DNA from: Halichoerus grypus
Taxonomy: Eukaryota > Chordata > Mammalia > Carnivora > Phocidae
Assembly: GCF_964656455.1 (NCBI RefSeq)
Contig: NC_135721.1
Coordinates: 88,454,754-88,518,753, forward strand
Direction of reading: 5' to 3'
DNA: 64,000 bases
The position numbers were made by a program, and so were the translations under genes. Below, one piece after another: positions 32,076 to 42,064 of this stretch. The notes under the pieces were generated by a model, which saw only the letters and a list, made by a program, of their open reading frames with translations, was not told where the DNA came from and made no database searches. Within the stretch, counting starts at the first letter, position 1; every line of letters begins with the position of its first letter.

Positions 32076-32687
32076 TCCTATTTTGATGTTATCCTATTTA
32101 TCAGGAAAAATGATTTTGAAATTGGTATGAGTAGAATGAAGATGGTTATGAGAAATTAAAGCCAAGATAGAAGAGATAATGAGAGCTGCTAAAAATGCAT
32201 TTAGGTCTCCTGGGCACTGAAAGAACTTGCAGATGTGATTGTGGAACCACTTTAGATAATATTTTGTGAATCAAGGCAAATAGGATGCCAGAAGATTGTA
32301 AATGATTTCAGTGAACATGTACCAGTTTTCAAGGGGGAAAAGCATAGTTTAGAAACTACAGATGGGTGAGCTTAAGTCAGTGTCTGATGAGAAGCAATAT
32401 TAAACAGATGTTTGTGAACATATAAAAAGGCAACAGTGATTACTGGGAGACACAAAGGATTCTCTAAGAACAAGTTTGTTCCTGTTTGGATGGGATCATT
32501 AGTGTGACACAGGGAGAGGATGCCAGATACTGAATATTGATTTTAAACAAGACATTTGAGAGTCTCTTGTGACGTGGCAAGATGGAGAAATGTGAGGTGG
32601 GTGATAATAGTTTGATGAATTTCTTTTTTGCTGCAAGAGAGAGCAACAACCATTTTAAAACTTGTGGTGAATGGATGAATTGACAAA

Positions 32688-32883
32688 TATGGCCCATGGG
32701 CCGGTATGGCCCACTGCTTCCTTTTGTAAATAAAGTTTTATTGGAACACCATCAAGCCATTCATTTCTATGGCTGCTTTTCTGCTAAGGGAAACAATTGA
32801 GCAGTTTAACAGAGACTATATGGCCTGCATAGCCTAAAATATTTGCTGTCTGGCTCTTTATGGAATAAGTTTGCTGACCCCTG
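32688..32883. mobile_element. hAT-Charlie nonautonomous element
   Basis: 'tttgtaaataaagttttattggaacacc', 'ctatggctgcttttctgc', 'atggcctgcatagcctaaaatatttgc' and the end 'agtttgctgacccctg' match a common mammalian hAT MITE whose terminus is CAGGGGT on the other strand. Inserted in the CR1/L3 relic. Confidence 0.8.
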
Positions 32884-32889
32884 GCCTGG

Positions 32890-33085
32890 ACAGAATACTG
32901 GTTTTCAGACCAGCTGCATATTAGAACCACCTAGGTTCTTATTAATGCCCTAGCTTGTGCTCCCTACCACCCCCAGCTGAATAAGAAGCTCTGAGACTGG
33001 GACTGTCTTTTATTTATTTATTTTTTTTAAGATTCCCAGGTGATTGTAATGTGTAGTCAGTCAGGGCTGGAGACCTTTGACCCAG
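32890..33085. mobile_element. MER5/MER20-like hAT element
   Basis: 'tggttttcagaccagctgcatattagaaccacc', 'gctctgagactggg' and 'cccaggtgattgtaatgtgtagtcag' fit the group. A T-rich (TTTA) stretch lies inside. It sits next to another hAT element. Confidence 0.65.
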
Positions 33086-33334
33086 AGGTAGGGTACTAAT
33101 GGGGAGTGCTGCAGGGGGCCAGGAGCCATCTCATGTTTTCTGTTAGAGCTAATGATATATAATTAATCTCTGAATGACACAGAAGGGAGAGGAAGAGATA
33201 GTTCTCTAGACAGCAGGATAAGAATTACAAACTTTCTGCCCCTAGGGTAAGAAAATGATGTTGGTTATAGTAATAAGTGCAAAGCCCTGCATTTGTGTAC
33301 TAAATGTCCCTGTGTAAGTATTGGGTGATGATTT

Positions 33335-33528
33335 TTTTTTTTTAAAGATTTTATTTATTTATTTGTCAGAGAGAGCACAAGCAGGGGGAGTGGCAGGTGG
33401 AGCAGGCAGAGGGAGAAACAGGCTCCCCACCAAGCAGGGAGCCCGATGCGGGACTCGATCCCAGGACCCTGGGATCATGACCTGAGCCAAAGGCAGTCGC
33501 ATAACCGACTGAGCCACCCATGCATCCC
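33335..33528 (-). mobile_element. Can-SINE, minus orientation
   Basis: Poly(T), AAAGATTTTATTTATTTATTTG, body and a diverged reversed head 'ctgagccacccatgcatccc'. The 18-bp duplications agtattgggtgatgattt (33317-33334) and agtatcgggtgatgattt (33529-33546) differ at one position. Confidence 0.95.
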
Positions 33529-33894
33529 AGTATCGGGTGATGATTTAACCTCGTTGTAATTCATGTGAAAATAGGCTAAGGGTTAAGAGCCAACATTACG
33601 ATATAACCAGGAAAACCAAAATGAAACAAAATCAACAATAACAACCAAGGCAGTCTCAGCCTGCGTTAATCTAATTATAACGAAAAGCAAAGATACTATA
33701 CCCTGTTCAGGTCAGATCACATCTGTTAGATCTAAGCTCCTTATGGCTGAGAATATGGCTGATTCAGCTTTGGATTCTCACCCAGGGGTGGGATGAACTG
33801 CCATGGGAGGCCAGGAGGTCTCCTCTCTGGGAGGTGTTCAAGGGAAGATTGTATGACCATTTGGCATGGGTTAGAATTGAAAATATTCTTGGTG

Positions 33895-34454
33895 ATTATA
33901 TTAGGGTTCTCCAGAGAAACAGACTCAATAGGATATATGTGTGCATGTCTGTGTATTCATATATTTATAGAGAGATTTATTGCTCATGTGATTATGGAAG
34001 CCAGCAAATCCCAAGATCTGTAGGGTCAGTCAGCAAACTGGAGACCCAGAAGAACCAATGATGTAAGTTCTAGTCTGAGTCCTTAAGGCCTGTGAACCAG
34101 GAGAGCTAATGGTGTCAGTTCCAGTCAGAAGGCCTGCAGGCTCAAAACCCAGGAAGAGGTGATGTTTCAGTTCAAATCTGAAGGCAGGAAGAAGCCCTTG
34201 TCCCACTTTGAAGGTAGTTGGGCAGAAAGAATTCTCTCTTCCTCGAGGAAATCTGCCTTTTTTTCTATTCAGGCCTTCATTGGATTGGATGAGGCTCACC
34301 CACACAGGGGAGAACAAAGGGCTTTACTCAGACTACTGATTCAAATGTTAATCCAAACGAAACACCTCCATGGACATACTCCAAATAATGTTTGACCAAA
34401 TGTCTGGGCACCTGTAGCCTAGTCAGATCGACACATCAGATTAGCTACTGTCAC
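33895..34454 (-). mobile_element. ERVL-type LTR (MLT2B-like), antisense
   Basis: 'ttagggttctccagagaaacag', 'ctcatgtgattatggaagcc', 'ctattcaggccttcattgg', 'gattggatgaggctcaccc', 'aataatgtttgaccaaatg' and 'agtcagatcgacacatcag' are the reverse complement of a long ERVL-group LTR. It has no internal region. Confidence 0.8.
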
Positions 34455-34464
34455 AGTGACCATC

Positions 34465-34605
34465 TAATGTGATGTCTTCATTTCATGGAAAAGAAAACAG
34501 TCTCTCAGGATGTGACTTGCCCAAGGTACTCCAGTGGCCAAAGCAGCTCTAAGATTTGGGTCTCCTCAATCCACGGTCCTTTGCTTTTCTGGCCAGACTG
34601 TTCAG
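34465..34605 (-). mobile_element. MIR fragment, antisense
   Basis: 'ttcatttcatggaaaagaaaac', 'gtgacttgcccaaggtactccag' and 'gggtctcctcaatccacggtcctttgc' fit the reverse complement of MIR. Confidence 0.6.
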
Positions 34606-34609
34606 TAGA

Positions 34610-35100
34610 TATAGATGGTGTGCCAGTGACCTCCAGGGCCCTCTCTAATCCTCAGGATTAAACTAACTCTGTTAAGAGAAATGTAGAAGGAATGCTTAGG
34701 GGCGAGAAACCTTAACCAGGACAAAGCGCTGCAGCCACTGGACATTAGTGTGCAATTTTGAGGAGCACACCCATCAGCTAGATACAGAGGGGGTCAGTGT
34801 CCACCCAGGTGACAGCCATAGGCTTATTTACTTGGATTTTATACATAACCCCCCTCAGACCTCTCAGGGAGCCCCGAAGTCTAGTTAATCCTTTAATGCT
34901 CTGAAGAGGAGGAGGAAGAGGGATCTCCAGGTAGGATTTCATGCTGGCATGCATAATTAGACGAGTGGCAGTCCATCGGCCGGGGGCGCGGGCAGCTCAG
35001 CATCTGACCTCCTTGTTGAGAATCAGCAGATAATTGGCCAGAAAGATGCAGGACACTCCAAGGGGGGTTCTTCCTCTAGGATATTGCTCCTGACACCCAT
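34610..35100. other. Single-copy DNA with a locally GC-rich segment
   Basis: 34965-35055 contains 'gcataattagacgag' and then 'cggccgggggcgcgggcag' in an otherwise AT-rich region. It is too short for a CpG island. It could be a conserved element; no exon was recognised. Confidence 0.4.
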
Positions 35101-35104
35101 CAAA

Positions 35105-35240
35105 AGAGACTAAGCACCTACCTGGCATCAAATACTCTTCTATGTACTTCACATACATTATTTTTCCTAGTTCAAAAACAACTCTTCAAGTTACACATTA
35201 TTATTCCCATCCCACAGACAAGAAGACTGAGCTCCAGATG
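35105..35240 (-). mobile_element. MIR fragment, antisense
   Basis: 'taagcacctacctggcatcaaatactc', 'tatgtacttcacatacatta' and 'ttattattcccatcccacagac' match the reverse complement of MIR. Confidence 0.62.
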
Positions 35241-35244
35241 CATT

Positions 35245-36262
35245 TTCTTCATTTTGGAAGAATATTCTTTGAACTGACAGCCTGGATTCAGGCTTCTAAT
35301 GTAATGCCCCTGCAGGTTTCCAAGCTGCTGGCACTGAGCCCATCTGATTTTAGGGAACGATAATAATGCAGTTATTCGGAAGATTGCTCTCCGAGTCAGC
35401 TCCCAGTTACTGTCAAACAGCAAAATTTGAAATTCCGCGGTGGCTAACGTGCTGACACCCAACACAGTTCAGGTGTTGTATAAATAAAGTCAACAGGCTG
35501 ACTTTTGAGTAAAACATAATTTTTCAACTGCTGCCAAGAGGAAGATAATTGATGATAAAAGGCAAATATAAATGACTTTTTGATTACCTGTTGTTTTAGA
35601 TTACCTCGGCTTCTCTTCATCATTGCTTAGACTTAAAAGCTATGCAAAAAAGCCTCTTAGTATACATTTCCCCCCTTCCACTTCCCCTCTTGTCACATTT
35701 CCCCACACCTTTTAATAGAAGCCCTACTCTTGGGGAAGTTAGGAATTAGTTGCTTCTCTTTCTAATTATTACAAGTGTGTTAAACAAATCACTGGTAAGA
35801 GGCTTGCGTGTTGCAGGTGCCCATGCCCAAGCAGATACTCAAGAAGGCTGCTGGAGAAAATGCTAGTGGGTGCTGCTGCCCCAGTCCTGCCCTCCAGGAA
35901 ACCTAATTTAGGATGATAGTGGATGGACTTAGAATGTTTTGATGAGTGGTCTGTCTAGATGTACAAACGCATTATCTTTAGACTCTAAACCATATGAATT
36001 GATAAGTCAACCCACTACACTGAAGGACGGTCTCTAAACCCAACTCTTGCACTTGAGTAGGCAGTTGGAAAGTTTGGTGTTAACATGGGACTCTTCTGGA
36101 TCCATTCTCAGCAAGAATAGTCCTAGAAGGCAGCTCTAGGAGTCCCCAAACTGAGCATGGCAACCCCATTGCCCTTCCCCAAATTCATTCCTGGAGGGGA
36201 GGTGGTGTGTGTGTGTGGGGAAGATAGAAGATCTGGAGTTGCTTCTGCCATTTTACTTTAAA
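35245..36262. other. Single-copy DNA, candidate conserved noncoding stretch
   Basis: No transposon was recognised. 35480-35640 is AT-rich and non-repetitive ('aagataattgatgataaaagg'). No exon was seen. Confidence 0.4.
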
Positions 36263-36275
36263 ACTTCACAATTTA

Positions 36276-36444
36276 GGGGCACCTGGGTGGCCCAATCGGT
36301 TAAGTTTCGGCTCAGGTCACGATCTCAGGGTCCTGGAATTGAGCCCCACATGGGGCTGCCTGCTTAGCGGGGAGTCTGCTTTTCCCCCACCCTCACTCGT
36401 GCTGTCTCTCTCTCAAATAAATAAATAAAATCTTTAAAAAAAAC
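36276..36444 (+). mobile_element. Can-SINE, plus orientation
   Basis: GGGGCACCTGGGTGGCCCAA head, shortened CT-rich body, AAATAAATAAATAAAATCTTT and a short A tail. A perfect 12-bp duplication, cttcacaattta, lies at 36264-36275 and 36445-36456. Confidence 0.95.
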
Positions 36445-36459
36445 CTTCACAATTTAAGT

Positions 36460-37402
36460 TTTGTCGATTTCTTAAACCATAAATAGAAATCTTATTCTTT
36501 CTCCTATCAAATTAGATTAATTACTGAAATTTTACATAGAAATTGGATGGCATGGCTGCTCATCCCTGGATTAAGGCTTTATGGTAAAACAAATTTAAAT
36601 CATATGAACTACAAGACAAACAGATGTGAACATAGCACACAAAGGAGGGAAGGGAAGGAAGACTCCATATAGCAAAGCTTAAAACTGGGTTTCCTTCCTT
36701 CTCCCCACCCTGTCCAGTCCCCTTCCTCAGTCTGTGATTGAACATCCTAAGGCCCTTTGAAAATCGATTTGTGTTTTTTGCTGAATGCATCTTAGGTCTT
36801 GAGGACTCACAGCCTGGAGAAGTATTGATTGCATTTAAGGGTCCATTACTTAGGTAAACCAAATAATGTAACTGATCTTGGCTCTAATTGATCAAATCTC
36901 TCCCACAGTGTTGGAAAGATTGTAATCTAATTACTCCAGTTTCCTGGTTTCTAAGGCGAAGCTTACATTTTGCTGAAACTTACCCTCTTCAGCAACCTCT
37001 CCTTATCCAGGTTCCCCTTCTTGAAACACACAGTGTATGTTGTACATCTATAAACTCGAAGGTGCAGACACACACGAATGATCTATGCCTGTAAAACTCC
37101 CTGGGTTTTATTTTCACCTCTCTCTGTAAATGGTAGATTAGAAATGTAAGCCATATTCGTTTTTTCCTTTTTCCTTTTAACTTTTTACAGCTTGGTAAAG
37201 GGGAGTTGGAAGACGCTACTGCCTAATCTGGGTCACTACTGGCCTCTCGTTTCTCCTAGTGAGCTTTGCCTCATCCCAGTGCTTTCCTTTTCTGGAGATA
37301 GAAGAGGTGTTTTCAGTTTCAGAACCTGTAAGTGCAGTGTGTTTGAAGACTGTTGTTAAAAGCCGCTGAGCTGGCGATTCCTCCATGGATTGGCTCCCCG
37401 CG
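36460..37402. other. Single-copy DNA, no gene seen
   Basis: No repeat was recognised. The minus-strand 100-codon frame at 36560-36862 has no domain. Confidence 0.4.
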
Positions 37403-37415
37403 GCCCCAACTTGTT

Positions 37416-37624
37416 TTTGTTTTATTTTTTTTAAGATTTTATTTATTTATTTGACAGACAGAGACACAGCGAGAGCAGGAACACAAGCAGGGGGAGTGGG
37501 GGAGGGAGAAGCAGGCTTCCTACCAAGCAGGGAGCCCGATGCGGGGCTCGATCCCAGGACCCTAGGATCACGACCTGAGCCGAAGGCAGATGCTTAACCG
37601 ACTGAGCCACCCAGGTGCCCCCCC
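37416..37624 (-). mobile_element. Can-SINE (arctoid-type body), minus orientation
   Basis: T-rich start, AAGATTTTATTTATTTATTTG, ACAGACAGAGACACAGCGAG, reversed head 'ctgagccacccaggtgcccc' and an extended C run. A perfect 12-bp duplication, ccccaacttgtt, is at 37404-37415 and 37625-37636. Confidence 0.95.
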
Positions 37625-37639
37625 CCCCAACTTGTTCCT

Positions 37640-38735
37640 TACAAGCAGCCCTCTGCACCTTCCTGAGAGGTATTACATTGGCTCAGCTTGGATTTTCCAG
37701 GTCTTTTTACTTCCTTAGCTAAGCCTGGTCCACCCCACGGGTTAAAATCCGGGGCTGGGCAGGGAGTGGGCAGACACTTAGCCAAGCAGCTTGTTATCTA
37801 CGCTACCCAGCAGGATAACCATATTTAATGAAGACTGCTAGAATGACTGAGATGGAAGAAAAAGGCCCTGCCATGGGGAGAAATCAGAAATTTAGTTAAA
37901 GATAACTTCCCTAGCACTCCTAAAAATGCCATAGGTTATTGGAAAGCTTGGTGGCAGGCTCAAGGAGTAGCAGTGTGTTGTATAGTTCTTCTGTCCGGAT
38001 AGGGGAGGACTGGGACAGGGACCCTCCTCCGTCAGTGGGACTGTCCCCTCATTGGCTGTTAATCCACATGAATCCAAGTGCAGCAGGCCTGCCCCCAGCA
38101 GAGATCCTCAGTGTCACCTGCTGTGAGGGAATTAGTGGGTGTGGTCCAGAGCATGTGCATTGATAGGTACCATGGAAATACTACCTGGGACTGGTTGGGG
38201 ACACGCAGGGAATGCTCTGACCTTTAGGGTTCTGGGGGATTTCTCTTGGCCAGGCAAATCCTGCGTATGCTGCTGTCTGCTTTCCTTTATTAAGAAAGTG
38301 TGTTTCTACAAATGCAGAAACTGTGTTGGGGAACTTACAGTAACTGTCTTAAAATTAAAGAAAACAGACTCTAAAGATACCTCTTTTCTAACAAAACTAA
38401 GTACTAGACTTCTCACCCGGCCTGGTGGGATGCACGTCTTTAGTGAGAAGTGTCTTGGGTGCTCTGTAGCATGGATTCTTTCTGGGGTCTAAAAACGTAA
38501 GGTGACTAGAATGTGCTTCACGGGAACGTTTGAGTCAATATACTGAGACACAGCTGTGAAGCCATTTCTAAGTGTAACTGTGCCATTTTAATGGGTTTAA
38601 TATTCATGCTAAAAAGCTTAATTTCAGAGCAGCGCAATAATGTTTCTTGCAAGTCTGTATCTAAGAAGTTCTATAGAGAGTATTCCTAGTTTGGCCTCCC
38701 ATTCTGCCTGTGGGAGTACTCAAATTTTCCTAACT
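37640..38735. other. Single-copy DNA, no gene seen
   Basis: No repeat was recognised. The 117-codon plus frame at 38139-38492 has no domain and is not supported by flanking coding features. Confidence 0.4.
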
Positions 38736-39143
38736 TTTGATTTCAAGCTTATAGAAAAGTTGAAACAAGGGTGTAATGAACATGATGAACTCTTTACCCC
38801 TACCCTGCCCCCCAACCCTGTGTACCAGCCATTTTGCTGAACTTGCTGAATAGCTCCCACTTTATTCTTGGAACATTCCAAAGAATGTTGCAGACCATGA
38901 CAGTTCATCCCTACTGACTTCAGGTGTATCTTCTAAGAATTAGTTTTTCTGTTACAGAATCTATTACCATTAAAACACCAGGAAAATTTAATTTTGACAT
39001 AATAATATCATCTATCATAAGTTCATATTTAAATTTCCCAGTTGTGTCAGTTATTTTCCTTATAGCTATTTAAAAACAAAACAAAACAATCCAGGATTCA
39101 ATCAAGGATTACATATTGTGTTTAGTTGTCACATGGCCTTAGT

Positions 39144-39144
39144 T

Positions 39145-39191
<47 letters not shown>

Positions 39192-39194
39192 TTT
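39144..39194. repeat. (TTTA)n microsatellite
   Basis: Uninterrupted TTTA repeats from expansion of the Can-SINE tail. Confidence 0.92.
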
Positions 39195-39373
39195 TTGAGA
39201 GAGAGCACATGCACACATGGAGTGGGGGGGGCGGTGGGGAGGGGCAGAGGGAGATGGAGAGAGCACACCCAGCGTGGAGCCCTACTTAGGGTTCTATCTC
39301 ATAACCCTGAGATCATGACCTGAGCCGAAATCAAGAGTTGGCTGCTTAACAGACCGAGCCACCCAGGTGCCCC
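39146..39373 (-). mobile_element. Can-SINE with an expanded TTTA tract, minus orientation
   Basis: Begins with about 12 TTTA units (39144-39194), then an older-type body ('gagcacatgcacacatgg', 'agcgtggagccctacttagg', 'atctcataaccctgagatc') and the reversed head 'cgagccacccaggtgcccc'. Short duplications gccttagttt and gccttagtct flank it. It is inserted in the L1M fragment. Confidence 0.92.
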
Positions 39374-39799
39374 GCCTTAGTCTCTTAAATAGTCCCTCAG
39401 TTTTTTCAAAGTCTATTGTGACATTGAAAAGTCCAGGCCAGTTCTTGTAGAATGTCCCACAGTCTGTATCTGTTCAGTTATTTCCTCTTAAAAGATTCAA
39501 GACTGTTACCTCAGGAGGGTTCTCTTCCCATGGCGGTGCCTCAGGAAGCACAGACAGTCAGTCTGTCCCCCTGACGGTGGTGTTGGCTTTGGTCATGTGG
39601 TTGAAGTGCTGTCCACGAGATTTCTCCCCTGTAAAGGCACTTTCTTCCTCCTGTGATTAAATAGCTTGTGGGGTGATTTTGAGACCAGGTGAATATCCCA
39701 TTCTCCAGCAATCTTTCCCAGGAGTTTTAACATCTACTGATGGTCTTTGCCTAAATCATTTATTGAATTGGTGCTTATCATACCTCAGTTTCGGGAGAG

Positions 39800-41155
39800 A
39801 AAAAGTCAATTGTACTTTGGGTCCCAGAGAAATGAATCTAGGGAGAAAAAAAAAATGCATGTCCTTTTATTAAAAACAAAAGAATTTGCTTTTTCCATAT
39901 TTAAAATAAGTTTTAAATGAAATTTGTGAGTGTGAATATCAATAAGTAAAAGCCTATGTTAATTTTGAGTGCAGATCATAAAATTGTGAGCTTATAAATT
40001 TCTAAATTTTGTACACCATATCTTAAAATTTGCATCAAAAATTTTAGGGTTGAATTCTTGTTATTGCAGTATTTGGAGCAAAAGTAGGAAAGTGTTCTAT
40101 GTGCATGAGTGAAAGATCCCCATGTAACCGTGTCACTGTAGAAATACCATCTAAGGAATTTATGAAACTCTTAACGAATCTGTTGTATTTTTTAAGCAGC
40201 TCTCATTTGAGAAATTGCTTGTGATAAATGGGTTTCACTAATTAAATCATACACTTCCATAGTACATTACATATAAAACTAGACTACGAAATAAATATAA
40301 TTAAAGTAAACATGCCCTTCTAATTAGTAATTGTTTCTGCCATTTTAAGCAAATTTCAGAGTCACAGAGAGCTGCTCCACTATAAACCTAATAATGAAGC
40401 TTGTGATAACAGGTGTAAATTAACACAATGGAAAACATTTACACTGTAACATGCTAAATTAAAAATGACATTAACAAGTCTCATTTTCAAATTCTGTATA
40501 ATTAACATTTGTTCAACCCAGAGATGAATAAGTACAGTACAATGGTAGATGTCTTTATTTATAGCTTATAATATTTGTCATAGCTTTATCTTTGTTAAAT
40601 TGTAAACAACAGAGATGCATTCCTTCTTAAAATATATCATGTTTATGTAATCTGAGACAGTTCTGACAAAGGGTAAAATGTGATATTTACTGGTGTCATT
40701 ACCGTGGGTAATGTGCAGGTATGCCAACAGAATGGCTTTGGTCGAGGAGAGAGATAGACCTGAAATATTGAGAGTGGCTTGACTATGGAGATATGCAGGT
40801 ACCACGGTAATCATACACACGACATGATAAAATATTAGGATTCCCTCGAGTGTTTCCCCTCAATGCACATATGTGCTTCTAAGTGCTTTGAATCGACGTT
40901 TGTTTCTGCAAATAAATATTATCTTAAAGGCTTTCTTTTATGGCACTCGTTAATATAAGCTAGAAACCAGAGAACAGAGGAAGCAGCTTTGTAGTGTAAT
41001 TTGTCACAAAGGACATGATGTTTTACTCCTTACAGAGAATTTCATCAGTACACTAATTATTGAATGAAGAATTAAGCGTTATTGCATTACATTGGCTTAG
41101 ATCTTATAGTTGACTTGTTTTGTTTTGTTTTTTCTTTGTTTTTTATAGTTGCCTT
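39800..41155. other. AT-rich single-copy DNA, candidate conserved noncoding stretch
   Basis: About 1.3 kb with no recognised transposon. 40310-40520 is non-repetitive with several TAATTA/ATTAGT-type motifs ('ctaattagtaattgtttctg', 'gtgtaaattaacacaatgg'). No exon was seen. Confidence 0.42.
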
Positions 41156-41175
41156 TTGAAAAACTCAAGATTTTA

Positions 41176-41325
41176 TTTTATTTTATTTTATTTTTTTATT
41201 TTTTTATTTTTTTTTGGAGCACTGGGTGTTATACGCAAACAATGAATCATGGAACATTACATCAAAAACTAATGATGTAATGTATGGTGAATAACATAGC
41301 ATAATAAAAAAAGGTGTAAAATAAA
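41176..41325 (+). mobile_element. Short L1 3'-end insertion with a T-rich 5' leader
   Basis: A (TTTTA)n/T-rich leader (41176-41215) is followed by the last about 100 bp of a carnivore L1 ('gagcactgggtgttatacgc', 'aatgaatcatggaacattac', 'aatgatgtaatgtatgg') and an A-rich tail. Duplications aaaaactcaagatttta (41159-41175 and 41326-41342) enclose the leader as well, so both arrived together or the leader expanded later. Confidence 0.88.
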
Positions 41326-41344
41326 AAAAACTCAAGATTTTAAT

Positions 41345-41475
41345 TACTATAACTGAATTAAAAAAATGTCAAGGACATGTACTCTGGATTATTTTTTGAG
41401 TTTTTTTTTTTTTTTTAATTTTCAGTTTATTTTATTTAGGTTGCTTTGGGGTTTGTCCTATAGGTAGAGGATGGA
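41345..41475. other. T-rich unassigned DNA
   Basis: Contains a poly(T) at 41401-41416. No gene or clear repeat family. Confidence 0.4.
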
Positions 41476-41479
41476 AAGG

Positions 41480-41560
41480 TTTGTAAGGACAGAGTCTGTG
41501 TTGTGTCCTTGTTAAGCCTGGCCCATAGCAGGTACTCAGTAATACTTGGAGAATTCTAAG
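41480..41560 (+). mobile_element. L2 3'-end fragment
   Basis: 'aggacagagtctgtgttg', 'cctggcccatagcaggtactcagtaatac' matches the L2 3' end in plus orientation. Confidence 0.5.
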
Positions 41561-41624
41561 ACTCAGTATCCACAAGTTCTGGAACTTACTGTCTTGTGGA
41601 AGAGATGGAAAAGTAAAAGTGATT

Positions 41625-41862
41625 GCTTTACACCATAGGCTCTCCTGGTCCTCAGGTCTTCAGACTCAGACTGGAACTACAGCATTGACTTCTCTGGGTC
41701 TCCAGCTTGCCAACTCACCCTGTAGATCTTGGGACTTGTCAGCCTTCATAGTTGCATGAGCCACGTCCTTATAATAAATCTTTTACAACACACACACACA
41801 CACACACACACACATGCCCCTTGTTGGTTCTATTTCTCTGGAGAAACCTGACTAATAACCAA
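41625..41862 (+). mobile_element. ERVL-type LTR 3' part (MLT2-like), plus orientation
   Basis: 'gctctcctggtcctcaggtc', 'ggaactacagcattgacttc', 'gatcttgggacttgtcagcc', 'gcatgagccacgtccttataataaatc', then a (CA)n tract and 'ttggttctatttctctggag'. This is the same LTR class as the antisense copy at 33.9 kb, in the opposite orientation. Confidence 0.8.
41786..41814. repeat. (CA)n microsatellite
   Basis: About 13 CA units, inside the LTR where its consensus carries a simple repeat. Confidence 0.93.
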
Positions 41863-41904
41863 CATAACAGGATTGTAAAGTAGGTTAGAAATTATATCTA
41901 TCTA

Positions 41905-41954
41905 TCTAATATATATATATTAGACCTATATATATATATATATATATATAGGTC
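41905..41954. repeat. Two overlapping AT-rich perfect palindromes
   Basis: 41905-41924 (tctaatatatatatattaga) is its own reverse complement. 41923-41954 is GACC, twelve TA units, GGTC, also perfectly self-complementary. They share two bases. A (TATC)n-like run precedes them. Confidence 0.93.
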
Positions 41955-41999
41955 AGAATAATAAATATTTATTGGTACCCTTAAAGGGAAGATTTAAGG

Positions 42000-42062
42000 C
42001 AGCTCTTAGCAGAATAGCTGACATACAGTGAGCACTCAATAATGGTGGCTATTCTTCTTATT
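42000..42062 (+). mobile_element. MIR/L2 3'-end fragment
   Basis: 'agaatagctgacatacagtgagcactcaataatgg' resembles the terminal part of MIR or L2. Confidence 0.42.
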
Positions 42063-42064
42063 AA

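Larger units (their letters stand above)
32080..33745 (+). mobile_element. CR1/L3 LINE relic, reverse-transcriptase region, plus orientation
   Basis: Three pieces are collinear with CR1/L3 ORF2. 32080-32685 contains 'gacatttgagagtctcttgtgac' and 'ggcaagatggagaaatgtg', encoding KMEKCE, close to KMEKCG in the family. 33090-33330 has 'gctgcagggggcc' and 'gcaaagccctgcatttgtg'. 33545-33745 has 'gcagtctcagcctgcgttaat' and 'ccctgttcaggtcagatcacatctg'. Stops and frameshifts throughout show it is dead. Two hAT elements and a Can-SINE interrupt it. Confidence 0.65.
38740..39790 (-). mobile_element. Old L1M fragment, antisense, split by a Can-SINE
   Basis: The left part (38740-39135) has 'cttatagaaaagttgaaaca', 'aatgttgcagaccatgaca', 'atcatctatcataagttcat' and 'gtgtttagttgtcacatggc'. 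The right part (39384-39790) has 'gtccaggccagttcttgtagaatgtccc', 'tggttgaagtgctgtcc' and 'atttctcccctgtaaagg'. The order matches an old L1 read in reverse. Confidence 0.7.

Noticed and set aside
34975..35000. Short CG-rich stretch as a CpG island or promoter
   Set aside because: It is far shorter than a CpG island, and no first exon was seen nearby.
39144..39194. TTTA array as a CRISPR-like repeat
   Set aside because: It is a simple microsatellite from a SINE tail with no spacers.
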